NCBI RefSeq assembly: GCF_030936135.1
Contig: NC_082598.1
Coordinates: 56,202,347-56,266,346, forward strand
Length of the DNA stretch: 64,000 nucleotides
Origin: Gavia stellata
Lineage: Eukaryota; Chordata; Aves; Gaviiformes; Gaviidae
Direction: 5' to 3'
The translations under genes were made by a program, and so were the position numbers. This document shows, one piece after another, positions 1 to 11,900 of this stretch. Positions within the stretch are counted from its first letter, which is position 1. Each line of letters opens with the position of its first letter. The notes below the pieces were generated by a model that saw only the letters and a program-made list of their open reading frames with translations, ran no database searches and was not told the origin of the DNA.

Positions 1-3000
1 AGTGATGACAGCTTTCAGCTGATGCTGAATAATTTTATTCTTACTTTTAAAAAAACACTTAAGTTCTTTGATACTAGTGCTTCCCAAACTCCATCACTGA
101 AATCTCATGATTTAAAACCAACCACTGCCTTCTGGCTCAACACGACCCTTCTAACCACTGTGTGCCATAGTTGCACTGCATTATCTACTTGAGGCAAGAC
201 TTAAGTCTACCCCTGGATACACGAAACAGTTAAGGTGAATTAACTAAAGTAAAAAAAGTAATTCAATACATACAGAGTGCATTCACAAAAGTATAAAGCA
301 TTTTAACTAAGCTTACGTCAACTGCATTTCATTAGATAGTTAAGCTTAACTTTCTAAGCCCCTATACAGACAAATCCAGACGTATTTCTAGACATTCAAA
401 GCAGAAGATCAATCACGTAACTTCAAGTTATTTAACTATTTTGAATAAGCCCAGCAAACTAAATCCAAGACTGCCTGCAAAAATAAAGCGTTGTAGGTTT
501 CATCCAGAGGAGAAAACTTAATCCCAAACAGCTTTTTCTAGTTAAGCTATTTTTTTTTTAAATTTCATAATAAGTTCAAAAGAAAAGAGTAGCAATTTAA
601 AACAAAAGTAATAAGCAGGCTTTGTAACACTAACTGAATCACCTCTACAAAAGCTACATCTTTGGTTAAATTAATGCAGATTTCCATGCTGCCTTCATTG
701 CTGCATATTACATCCAATGTCTGAAAAATATTACGGATATCTCCAGGGTTAGTTGCATTTCTTATTACGAGCATGTGGAGGAGTGGGGTTAAAGTTGCAA
801 TTAATTATACATCTAGGAATAGCGCTGGAGGCTATAGCCTTGAGGAAAATAGTTATTTAGCCTCCACCCCACTACTGTCAATGGAAGCCTTCTATCTGTA
901 CTTAAGTAGCAATAAATGGTTTTGCCACCCTCAGCTTCCAGGATGCCAACTCCACCTAGGATTTTCTGATAAAATACCCTGACATAACGATGCTGGCTTG
1001 TGCTATGCTTAACCAAACGGACATAAAACACAGCAGGCACAAGTTTTCTTAAGGATTTCACAGACAAGACATTTCATGCATACATCTCCTGTATTAATTC
1101 TATTTTTAGCCTAACAAGACCACCACTTAGGCCTTTTATACTACCTCACTCTAACGGATGCGTATAGCAGTGATAAAATGGATGTATATAAATGATGTGA
1201 CATTCCCAAGTTTTCTCAATTTTACGCACTCCCAAATCCCTACTCCTACATAAATGTTCCCCTACTACCAGATCATCATCACTTGAAACGGAAGCGCCAG
1301 CATGCTGCAGCAATTACGGGATGTGCGTTTAGCAGGTACCACTCAACACTTCAGACCGAGACAATGTGCCACAAGCACGTATCAAGCATTTAGATACAAG
1401 CTCACAAATCACCATGAAATTTGTTCCATTGCCTTTATGATTATTTGGGAAAAATTTCATCCTCAGGAAAGGAAACAGTTAAAATTAAGATGTAGGTTCA
1501 CAGCATTCCATGGCAAAAGCACTCACTTGCTGTAATAAAACAACTGCCACCCTTGTGCAAAGCAAGCCGTATCAATACAAGCAGAGTTTTGCCAATCGAA
1601 TGCTGGCTACCCTCAGGGCAGATGGCACAGATACGATGATGAGCTCCATCGTAACATAATCTTTCTGGGACTGGCTACATACCTGACAACTACTTCAGCT
1701 TGAAGAGAGCTTCATACAGAGTGTTCCAGAAGTAGATAACCCAACACATAACACACGAATACTCATGTGCTTTCATTCCCAAGCCAAAAGTTAAATTTGC
1801 CAGTTATGTTTTAAGTAGGGGAGGTTGTATTCTGAACGTGTAACATACTTCAGATTAAATTTACACACGCTAGCACAGTCCGAAAGTCTGATTTACCCAA
1901 TATAATAAAGAATTTTATTTCGCTTGATACGGTAAGTCCACAAAGCGGGGGTTGGCCAAACGGACTGGAAATACCTTTGCTGGTGTGTTTGGGATGTCAT
2001 CTGCTGCAGGAGACAATGAATTCTAGCCCTGACAGGTAATACCACAAGTCAGACTAAATCAGCTACGTGTGATTACAATGTTCTGAGGTCCTGGTCTCTC
2101 TTTAGCCTGTTCTGATCTAGTGCCAACAACGTACTACAAGGAAGCAGAGAGTTTCAAGGTCTGATCTGTGACCTTACAATTGGAAGACAGGGGATCCCAG
2201 CTCACCGGTGACAGAGTGCCATTCTCTGGCTTTACCAGTCGGCAAGATTAAAATCTAAACTCACAACCACCTTGTTATAAAATTGGCCCTGCTATTTTTG
2301 GATTTCAGCCTCAATCCCAGTAAACATTCGTACTGGAAACCACGCTTGGGAAGAAAGCAACTTGCAAGCAAGCAATGGTTTCAGTCTAGCAAAACATCAC
2401 TGTCCGGGTTGGCAAATACAAAACCAAAACTGTAAGCCCTGTGTGAATTTGGAGGTGTACCTTGCAGCATGGCGTGATTAAATTGCTTAAAAGTAGCACC
2501 TTCAAAAAAAAACCAAACAAACCCAAACACAACCAAAAAACCGCAAATGCTAAACAACCAAAGAAATAAGAACCCTAACCCAATCTACCGTCTCACCAAT
2601 CCTAACCTCAAGCACCAGGTGAAGAAAGAAGCTTGCTACTACACAGTGCCATGGGGTGTAAGGACCAATGCAGGCCAAGAGACTGCACACAACAGGCCAA
2701 AACCTTGAAGTCAAAGAGATGACTTATCGATTCAGGAGTCATGCTGACTTGTTTTAAGGTTTTGACCACCAGATTACTATGTGAGTGGGGGTTTGCCTTG
2801 GTTTACATTTGACAATAAATTCTTACCTGCAGTGCCTGAATGTGTTTCATAAGCATGAGTTGATGACAAAGCATACCGGGGAGTATTCTAGCTGTGTTTC
2901 AACTCAAGTGATATCATCCACTAATACAGGGGAACAAGTTCTGATGGCAGATTCAAAAAGAATTGTTTTGAAATTCTTGTGAGAGTGTAGCCGTAATTTG

Positions 3001-3643
3001 AAGACAATTCATTTAGCTAGCACTAATCCAGAACAGATTTAGAGTTTTCAGGGATAACAGAACTATCCTTTCACTAATAAATTATAAATATGCTCATTTT
3101 GACTAAAATATGCCCACGAGCACTGCCAAAGAGATGTGAAATTACAGCAAGACTAATAGGTGGCAAATTTTATACGCCGTCTATAAAAGGTGTTTTGTGC
3201 ACCGAAGTTTTAGTTCACCGGTTTCGGGACACACTGACTTTCTGCCATCTTGGCAGGCTACGAGATGACCAAGAAACTCCTCTCAGCTCTCGAGATACGT
3301 AAATGCTCCACGTAGCTCGCGTAGGAGCACAGATCAACAGCGACTTCCCGGTAACGCCACTGCGCTCCCATCGCGTTCGCAATTACATCCCAGCGATTCC
3401 CAAACCCGAAGCGCTGCCGCCGAGAAACCCTAAAGCTGCCCAAGCGCAACCTCACGTCGGGAGCCTTCTTCCCTGGGAGAGATTTAAAAAAACAGAACAA
3501 AACAAACCCCACACAACAAAAAAAAAAACCCAACTTTCATCACCTCGGCATTTTTTCCGAGTTAGCCGCGAAGTTACTCCACCCGGCTCCGATTGTGCAA
3601 CGGGGAGGCGGCGGCGCGGTGCGCGCTCCCGCCCGGCGCGGGG

Positions 3644-3673
3644 GGCGAGGCGAGGCGAGGCGAGGCGAGGCGA
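3644..3673. repeat. (GGCGA)6 simple repeat
   Basis: Six uninterrupted copies of the pentamer GGCGA lie inside the UBE2D3 CpG island, in the intron just after the first coding exon. The tract is G-rich on the plus strand and probably length-polymorphic. Confidence 0.9.
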
Positions 3674-3846
3674 TCCCCGGGCGGCGGGAGGGCCGAGCCG
3701 GCCCCGGGGTGGAGGGGGGGGAACGCGGGGAGAGGATGGCACCGCGGCAGCTGCTCCGGAGCCGACGGGAGCGCGGACGCGCGTGTGTGTGTCATGTTAT
3801 TGCAGAAAGCGAGAGATCCCGGAAAGAGCCCGAACTAGGCGAACCC

Positions 3847-3857
3847 GCCGCCATCTT
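3847..3857 (-). promoter_or_regulatory. YY1-type motif AAGATGGCGGC
   Basis: The minus strand reads AAGATGGCGGC, a full match to the YY1 core-promoter element, which commonly sits just downstream of transcription starts in the transcribed orientation. It lies about 600 bp inside the intron following the UBE2D3 start codon, so it could mark an alternative downstream start on the minus strand. A weaker related motif (AAGATGGCA) is on the same strand near 3243-3251. Motif match is seen directly; function is inferred. Confidence 0.45.
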
Positions 3858-4442
3858 ACAATGCGGGAAAGAAGTTGCACGCCAGCGGGGAGAGACCGGC
3901 CCGAGAGGCCGGCTGCCTGCCCCGGGGAGGGCCGCCATCGGACCGAAAGCCCCTCCGCACGCACGTACCGACACCATCCGGGCCGGCCGGCGGCGGAGGG
4001 GCAGCGGCGGCGACGCCACCGCCGCGCCGGGCCGGCTCCGGGTTGCGCTGACATTTCAGCGTCCCCGGGAACCGCCGCTCCCCGCCCGCGGGACCGGCGC
4101 CGCCCGCGCCCCGGCCCCAACCGAGCCCCCCACCCCCCCCACCCCGCCCCTCCCGCCGGGGCCCCGGCCGACCTCCGAGGTCCCGGGCCTAGGCCCGGGG
4201 AGAGCGGCCCCACCGCCCCAGCCGGACCGCGGCCTCGCCGGAAGGAGCCGGCCGCTGCCCGGCCTCCCTCCCCCGCCGAGCCCGGCTGGCGCACCCCCGA
4301 AGCCGTGCCCCTCTCCTCCCGGGGCGGTGGTGCGGGGGGGGGGGAGGGGGCGAAGGAAAAACAAAAATAAAAAAAAGCCCGAAGCGGGGAACGGGGAGGG
4401 GGGGAAGCGGGGGGCAGGCGGAGGAGGAGCCGCGGCCCTCAC

Positions 4443-4466
4443 CTTGTTGATGCGTTTCAGCGCCAT
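4443..4466 (-). CDS. UBE2D3: UBE2D3 ubiquitin-conjugating enzyme E2 D3, first coding exon (partial gene)
   Basis: Eight codons, MALKRINK, start at the ATG whose first base is 4466 and end at 4443, followed on the minus strand by a consensus donor (AAG/GTGAGG). In vertebrate UBE2D genes the first coding exon encodes exactly these eight residues. Asn at position 7 fits UBE2D3; the paralogs carry Gln (UBE2D1) or His (UBE2D2). The enzyme accepts ubiquitin from E1 and passes it to E3-bound substrates; the catalytic cysteine and the UBC fold lie in exons left of this window. The identity is supported by synteny, because UBE2D3 is the neighbour of CISD2 in other vertebrates. Short length is the only reason for caution. 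Confidence 0.9.
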
Positions 4467-4562
4467 TGTGTGCGAGTGCCGCCGCCGCCGGGCCCGTCTG
4501 TGCGCCGCGGTGACTCCGCGCTCCGCTCGCGCCGAGGGGGGGCCGGGAGGGAGGGAGCAAGC

Positions 4563-4583
4563 GAGGAGGAGGAGGAGGAGGAG
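4563..4583. repeat. (GAG)n trinucleotide repeat
   Basis: Seven GAG units without interruption form a purine-rich tract about 100 bp upstream of the UBE2D3 start codon, likely in the 5' UTR or promoter. On the transcribed minus strand it would read as a CTC pyrimidine tract. Confidence 0.75.
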
Positions 4584-5050
4584 GTGGGGGAGGAAGGCGG
4601 AGAGGGGGGAGGGGGCAGCTGCGCTTCTCCTTCCTCCGGAAGCAGCCGAGGGGGGCGCCCGACCGGAGCGCGGCGGCCGCCCAGAGTCCTGCCTGCCTGC
4701 GGGCAGCGAGGCCGTGCGCCGGGGAGGCTGCCGGGGGACCGCTCCGCCCGCCGCGCCGCTGCGCCGCTTCGCCGCCTCCCGTCACCGCCGGGAGGAGGAA
4801 GGGAGCGTGGGGTGGGGAGGGAAAGCCGAGAGGCGCCGCCCGCCCGAGAGAGAGGGCGAGAGAGCCCAGTACCGCCGCCGCCGCTGGCCAGGCCCAGACG
4901 CGGCGGGAGGCGGAGCCGGCGGGGCGGGGCGAGGCGAGAGACACGCCGCCGCCGCCGCCAGCGCCCCCCGCCGGGGGCGAGGGGGAAAAGGGGCGGGACA
5001 GGCGCCGCCCGCCTGTGTTGTGGCCCAGCCCCGCTGAAGCAGGGGGATGA

Positions 5051-5059
5051 TCTCGCGAG
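5051..5059. promoter_or_regulatory. UBE2D3: TCTCGCGAG motif (BANP/ZBTB33 type)
   Basis: The sequence TCTCGCGAG(C) matches nine of ten bases of the palindromic TCTCGCGAGA element of CpG-island promoters, bound by BANP and, when methylated, ZBTB33. It lies about 590 bp upstream of the UBE2D3 start codon and supports placing the core promoter in this part of the island. Confidence 0.45.
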
Positions 5060-5299
5060 CGGTAGGCGCGAGCGCCGCGCCGGGAGGGCGGGGAAGGGGA
5101 AGGAAGGTTCTGGGGCTGCCGGCGGGCGCCCCGGCGAGGGCGGCGCCCAGCGGTGCCCCTTCCTGCCGCCGCCCGAGCAGGACTCGCCCGGGGGGGTTCC
5201 GCTGCGGCGCGGCGGGCGCGGGTCCGCTGCCGGCCCCTAGGCGCGGCGGCGCGCACCGCTGACGATGAGCCCCCGCCCCGCCGCCGCCGCCCTCCCACG

Positions 5300-5309
5300 A
5301 AATGGCGGC
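5300..5309 (+). promoter_or_regulatory. YY1-like motif AAATGGCGGC
   Basis: AAATGGCGGC on the plus strand resembles the YY1 element, with A in place of the third-position G. Its orientation is opposite to UBE2D3, so if it is a positioned start-site element it would favour divergent plus-strand transcription from the same island. No coding exon is evident downstream on the plus strand. Confidence 0.3.
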
Positions 5310-5989
5310 GGTGGCCGGATCTACATCCCTGCGCTGACGCGGCGGCGCGGTGTCCCTCCGCGCGTTAGCCGGAATCCCGGGCTGGCGGTCAGCTCCTGAG
5401 GGCGTCAGCGGGAGGGGGGCGCTGGCTGCCCGGCGCGCCCGCGGCGTCTTCCCCGCCGGGCTGCGCGGGGGGGGGCCGGGCACCGCCTGTCCCCATCCGC
5501 GGCGTCGGAGCCGCTTCCCGTCCCTCGCGGCCCGTCTTCCCCCGCCTGTCCGTGTGGCTGCGCGGCGGGAGGCTGGAAGGGAGCGGCGAGGAGGCCGGCT
5601 GGGGCCTTCTTCCGCCTGGGGGAAATAACGCCGGCGCTTTCAGACCCTGTGCCGCCGCGAGGCTCGGCGGAGCGCCTGGGAGCGGAGCAAGGCGGGCGCC
5701 TCGGCCGGGGAGCGGGGGCCCGAGAGCGAAGGGGTTTGCACCTGCGGCTACGGCGGCAGTGAGACGGCCGAAAGTCGGCTCCCGCCCGGGAGAGAAGCGG
5801 CGTCAAGGAGGAGTGCCGGCCTGGCGCCAGAGCAGCGGGCCGGGAAAGTTTGTTGTAGTAGGGTGTCGACCCGTACAACCAAACCGACCCGAGTTTCTCG
5901 GTGTAGGGAAGAAAACGCCACCAAAGGGAAGACAGAGTAACGCAGACGGTCAGCGCAAGGGCCAGGGTCATCAAATCATCTTTTAATTT

Positions 5990-8900
5990 GCAGTGATACC
6001 TTCTGCGACACTACCGGCTCCTTGGAGGCTTTTTATTTTGTGCAGCACAGGTCAACAAATCGCTCTCGGCCGGGCTCTTTTTTGTCACAGTAATAAATTG
6101 TGTAGATTTATGCGCAGTTGTGTACATGGGGAAGGACTCCGCTCCAGTTCTGTGAAGTAACAAGCTGTGAAAGATTGCCAGACTGCCTTTCTGCTGTAAT
6201 GGGGGGATATATCGTATTAATAAACATGGCATTTGCTGTCCGGGGAGTATGGATACGTAATTAGCTAAATCCATTGCACTGAACCAAGTTTGCATTTATT
6301 ATAGTGCCTTTATTGCACTGCTGTTAGTTTTCTTGCTATCTAGGATGCTAATTATTACTTGTCTGGAGAAGGCAGCATATTCAGAAGACCTGATTGTGTA
6401 ACAGAGTTTTCAGTATGAAGCTTGTGAATAGCCAGCAGTGAATTAGGGGAGCAATGCTCTTTTTTTTATTTTAAAAATAGTACTGTAGTGGGACTGCCAT
6501 AGTTTTTTAGCATTCACATCACATACAGGCCAGAGAGAAAACAACACCTTGTACTTGTAAAGTCCAGTTACCTTTCTGTGATCACCTAAACCATTCCTAG
6601 CAACTTCCTTGTCTAGTCTTCATTTTCTGCTTATTATTTTAATCGTACTGAACGGCATATTCAGGAAGTGTAGTCCCAAACTATTTCATTTATGTTCTTA
6701 TCATCTTAATCAAGAATATTGCTGAAAAACACCTTGCTGTTCCTCGCCTGCTTTGGATTATAGATGCCATTAAACTGCTCCAAATCACCAGCACGTCTAT
6801 CTTTCTGTCACAGGTATCTTCCTCTGCTTTGTAAAGTGATTACAAACTTCCTGAACTTTTTCGTTATTGTCATCTCAGGAGATCTAGGTACTTAACAGTA
6901 TTCCAGTTCTACATTTCTCATTATTATTCAAGATTAATCACCTCTAATGTGACTGTATATTAAGGGTTTTGATCTGGCTTGCGATTCGCATTTTACTGTA
7001 TAATGAAAGGAATGTAGAACAGCACAAACATACTCTTGACAGTGTGTAATTTTCCCTGCTAATGTAAGACAACAGGAATTGTTAATCTGGTAAATCAAGT
7101 TTTGTTTGTGTGCCTTTCAACAGTTACATGTTAAAATCAATATCTCTATTTGCATTTGACCCCAAATAGAATTTAAAATGTCTTGAATAGCTCTTGTTTA
7201 TAGCCATTGCTCAGAAACAGGTCTGCATATTTTGTTTTAGTATACCTGTTTAGACAAACACTTAATTACACTCACTGGTCATGTTTAAAAAAAAAAAACA
7301 ACACATCGATTTGAATACTTACCTTTAAATACACTTGAGAAAAAGAATAAAAAATAATGACTTGTGTAGGAATGAAAAACAAGATGCATACTCACAGTTC
7401 TGTGGCCATTGCTGCAAGTCACAGCACACATTCCTGCTTGGAGAAGATTATACTTCTCCCCCTCATCTCTTTTTCCTCAAATTGTGAGGTAAAAATCGTG
7501 TATTTTCCCCTCAGTGTTTGGAAACAAACAGATTTTTTACTTCAGTAGGAATACTCAGGCAAGTAAGGCCTCGTAACCCTAATATATTGATGTGCCATGC
7601 ACAGAGAGTTTCTCACCTTTACCATATGCAGCAGGTGTACTGTAACGCTACTTGTACCGATACCTCCTCTAGTAATACAAAATGCAAGAGGCACAGATGA
7701 TGGTTACTGAATATGGGCATTGCAACTTACTGTGGAACTACCCAGTCTATTTGGGTTTGCTTCATTTTAATTTGATTTTTGAAGCTAATTCTCAGAAGTG
7801 GCTGAAGAGAGGTATTACCATGTTTAATCCGCGTACTGTAGCGGAGTTGGGTTACATTTTCAGAGGTTTATTATGCAAAATAGTACAGTAATAAACAGTT
7901 TGCACACAAATACTGAGAACAGACCAGCTCACTTGAACTCCATCTTTGAATTTTGTTTGCTTTTTCAAGTACGGCATTACAGAGCCCTGTGCAGCCAAGT
8001 GGTCAGTGGCTGAATTTCCCAGTCCCTTTCAGCTGCTTTGTGATGGTCCAGCAGAGAGGGGACTTGAGGGAAAAGCAGCCCAGCCTTAGTTTAAAGGTTA
8101 GTGTAGGTTGCTTGCACGTCAGTGTCAGTTTTTCACTTGCACTTGCCTGAGAGCAGCCGTTTTTACATTCTGAGCATGCTATTCCACCTGTCTTCAAAAT
8201 GGGTGGAGCAACCGAGCACCCTGGACACCGAGCAGCATTCCAGACAGGACACTTCATGTATCTCAGAGGAAAGGGGGAAACAAGATGCAAAATGTTTCCA
8301 AAAAGATCCTCCTTTTTAAAAAAGAAAAAAAATTACTTCAACAAAAGCAAGACATTCTTCTTATTAGTCCATCTGGTAGAACATTATTAGTTCCTGTTTG
8401 GAAGAGACAAAACACAACAGCTTCTGCTGCTGCAAAACAAAGCGCGCTCTAAGAAGACCAACAACAACAACAGCTTCTCCCTGTTTGCATGTATTACCAG
8501 GCCTCAATTTTCTCTTCAGCGTCCTGTCCAACTTGTTTTTCCTTTAATTATCATAAATCAAGCTTGCAGTCAAATCCCTCTTTAATCTAAGCAAAACTCA
8601 CCTTATTGGGGACCCTTTTGATTCAGTGGAGACCACAAGGAATAACATCACAGAAGAAAGATGATAAAATCAGGTTGTTCCATTGGCTTTTTTTAACACA
8701 ACAAATAAAAAGGCTAAATTTGCCAACCCAAGTGCCATTACATGACAGTGAAAGCAAAACAGGTTTGGGGATGTCATTGGGTTCCACCTGATCCGTGTTT
8801 TAAATACCAGAGACCAGCAGCCCTTCCTGTGTAGCTGGGGGCTTCTCCCCTTCAAGAAGGATGGCAAGGTCATACTTACAGCCTTTGTACTGCGCGCTCA

Positions 8901-11900
8901 GTTCCCTGGCTGTTACATCTGGGACCATTATGTCTCCTCCTGTTAGCAAGAAGAGGTAGCAAAACCCTTTCGCATCTGGAGTCCAGCCCAAGGTCAATGT
9001 GCTAGGCAGCAGTTAGCTTTCTAAGGAATATTAGATAAAAGGTAACTTTTTGTCCTATATTGCAACTTGGCAATTCTTCATCTCCCATTGTTTCTTCGAC
9101 AGCTCCTCTGACATTCTCACTGAAACAATTTCCAAGCTATTCCACATGTTTCCTTTGTGTAGTAGTGCTTTTTGTCTCACTGCAAGGTCACGGGGCAAAA
9201 CACTGAGTCCCATTATAAGTTGTTGCTGCTCGGTGTAGTAAGTTGTAAGATCTAACGTTTAAGTCCACATACGAGTCCCAGTGAAAAGCTGGAGTGCTTT
9301 GTTGAATAATGGCACGCTAAGGTTTCATGGCTTGCACGAGGTCATGTGGGATTCACGAGAATATAAAATACTTCAGTAACTTACACCGAGATCAACAGAC
9401 CAAAGTTCCCCACAAAATCTTCCGGTCTTCAGGATTTTGTTCAGCACTTCATTGTTTAGCACTTTTTTAGCCTCATAGCGACAACATAGTTTTCTTTCAG
9501 TTAAAGATTTTTCTCTTCTCTTGAAATCCTTACAGAAAATAAGGGCTACTTTACAAGAAGAAAGTTTTGACAACATAAAATTCAGTATGTTATTTTCACA
9601 GACCTAAACAACAAAACCTCTGAAAATTGCTACAGGATATTTATTAGTATTCACACAGAGTATTCATTTTTTCCCAGCAAAACTACCACTTGATCTAAAT
9701 GAAAAAGATATTCCTTTCAAGTCAGCAGCAGTTTGTGTCAGCAAGAATGATAATTTTCTGTGCTGATTCAGCCCTATGGATATTGAAGCGTGAAACTCGG
9801 ATGAGCACATGCACGGCATAATTACGATGCCAGTTTTGAAAAACGAACAGTTTTGTTGTCATGCAGCTACTAACTACCTTTGTTTTCTTCTTTTGTATGA
9901 ATTCCTTACATTCCTGAATAAACATACATAATGTATACATACATGGCAAAATAGCATCGTAAAATAGGGGTGCAAAGGGCTAAGCAATTAATCACAGTTG
10001 CTAAAATAAGGTAACACAGGCTGAATTCTGCAGATGAAACACCTTTCTGGAGCAAATCAGAGTTTTATCAATATCGGTAGGCCAGGGCACATCAGTTGGA
10101 GATCTCTTCACAAAGGTGTTTAATGGCGACCTGCTTTACCCCAACCCTTTGGAAGTGTTTGCTTTTCCCTGTTATACCTGTTTTTTGACCCCTCAGGCCA
10201 CCTTCAGACTGCAGGCTAAGTCTGTAGGAGTTACACTGTTACCGAAAATGACCAAGCTCTTACCGCAGTTTTCAGCAGTACTTAATTTGGCCTATTGTGT
10301 TTACCAAAGCAGACATCAAAGGACTCTCTGACGCGCTTTCAAGATACGTCTATTTTTATTATTTTGACGTAACTGATTACTAGTCAGATTTGGACCATCC
10401 TAATTCGGTTGCTCCTCCAATGCTTGTTCCAGGACGCTAGTGTACTAAGCAAACCACAACCTTTGAGGAGTGTTTGGGTTTAACAAATGATTTGACCAGT
10501 GTACCTAATACACTGTAAAAGTTGCTCATCCAGATAAAATGTTAAGGATTAAAGTTAATTATTCAAACAGGCTAGCTAACATATTTCACAGGCTCCCTAG
10601 CATAGGCAAGGCTGTTCAGACTTCACAACATGCTGCGTTGATTGATTTGAAGTGTAGGCTTCCATTCCCCTGGCTTGCTACATGCTAAGTACAATTTTCA
10701 TTGTTTGATTAGAGTTACAGGGAATTAGTTAGCCTGAGCTAATGAGGACACTGATGGTGTACTTTATACTGAAGTATAAATGACCTTTTATCTTAGGAGG
10801 TTCCCCCACAGAGATCAGCCAGTGTTTCCACAAGACCTGGGGCAGGGACCCGCTGCGAGTCAGGAGCCCTAATACCATTGACTTCCCAAATGGCCCGCAG
10901 CAAACTGCCTTTCTTGGCCATTCCCCCTTCTTCTGAGGCAATCCTGCTGGTGAATCGTTCAAGTATTTGTAACTAAATAAACATTACACTTCAGCAGAGG
11001 TAGCAGGTTGACTTTCTGTCACTCTCTCTTTTCCCCCTCCTCGCCCCCCATCCTGTTTTATACAAAATAATGCTATGTTTCTCTGGGGAGATTATTACAT
11101 AGCCCTGTAGATTGCAGTGTTTTAATTGTTTGATGCTGTATTGACTTAATTTAAAGTAATGGTTTCAGTAAATAAGAAAGTCCACAGAAATACATCAGGG
11201 GTTTTTTTGTTTGTTTTGTTTGTCTTTGAACTGACAGGAGTATATGCCGTGTATTTAGACAATGGATTTAATTAGCCAACTATCATGTGGTACTAGGAGT
11301 CATTTCACTTTTCTTTTTGTCCTTTTGAGCAAACTCATCTTTAAAGATTTGGCTGATCTTTTCAGTTTTTGGTATGTCCCAGATGTCCAAGAGCTTGCTT
11401 AGACCTCAAATATCCAAGTAATTACCTCCAAATATCTCTCTTAGACGGAAGGAATATTATTCTTGTTTGCTGTCATATTGTAATTTGGGAAATATTGTTG
11501 ATGACTCTAAATCACCAATACTGAAAATAGCCAGTTATTACACCGTTCATCATAATGGTTAGGGGGATGGATCAGGGCAGTATTTCTGAGAGGGTGGGTT
11601 GTGACACACACGGTAGTCATGAAACATGGTCAGGTGTTGGCAAGCTGTTGAAAATTTTGCAAATTATAAAGCAAAGGCAACCTAGCTTCTACACTCCTGG
11701 TGACTTTTATTCTTCAAGGTCAAGCATGCTTTTCAGCCTTTCAAGAAATATTACATAGATTTGTCACTTGTACAAGCAATAGATGTTAATGAGGGCTGCA
11801 GGGTTTTTTTTGCTTTGGATAATGGGATGTCATCTTAAAAAAAACCCACTGAAAAATACTGGCTTAAGGAGTTGGTAGTGGGATCCAAGATACTAATTTT

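Larger units (their letters stand above)
1..4442 (-). other. UBE2D3: UBE2D3 intron 1 (part)
   Basis: This stretch lies downstream, on the minus strand, of the first coding exon of UBE2D3 and is read as its first coding intron, which continues beyond the left edge. I looked for the next coding exon of the UBE2D family (the segment after residue 8) and did not find it here. The interval is AT-rich up to about 3.2 kb, with an A/C-rich low-complexity patch near 2503-2550, then becomes extremely GC-rich from about 3.59 kb. One open stretch on the minus strand at 565-774 is treated as a finding because I could not assign it. Confidence 0.7.
3590..5860. promoter_or_regulatory. UBE2D3: CpG island at the UBE2D3 5' end
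   Basis: About 2.2 kb of very GC- and CpG-rich sequence surrounds the first UBE2D3 coding exon, with sharp AT-rich borders on both sides. It should contain the minus-strand promoter and 5' UTR, since the start codon is at 4466 and transcription runs leftward. No TATA box is evident; YY1-like, BANP/ZBTB33-like and GC-box-like motifs are present. Several long open frames cross it on both strands, but they follow from low stop-codon frequency in GC-rich DNA. The exact transcription start is not determinable from sequence alone. Confidence 0.8.

Noticed and set aside
1-4442. Search for UBE2D3 exon 2 (ELSDLARDPPAQ-type segment)
   Set aside because: No frame encodes it; the exon must lie left of the window.
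3303-5986. Long open frames on both strands (up to 480 codons) across the UBE2D3 CpG island
   Set aside because: Composition is almost only Arg, Gly, Ala and Pro, several frames overlap, and none has family similarity. This is expected where stop codons are rare in GC-rich DNA.
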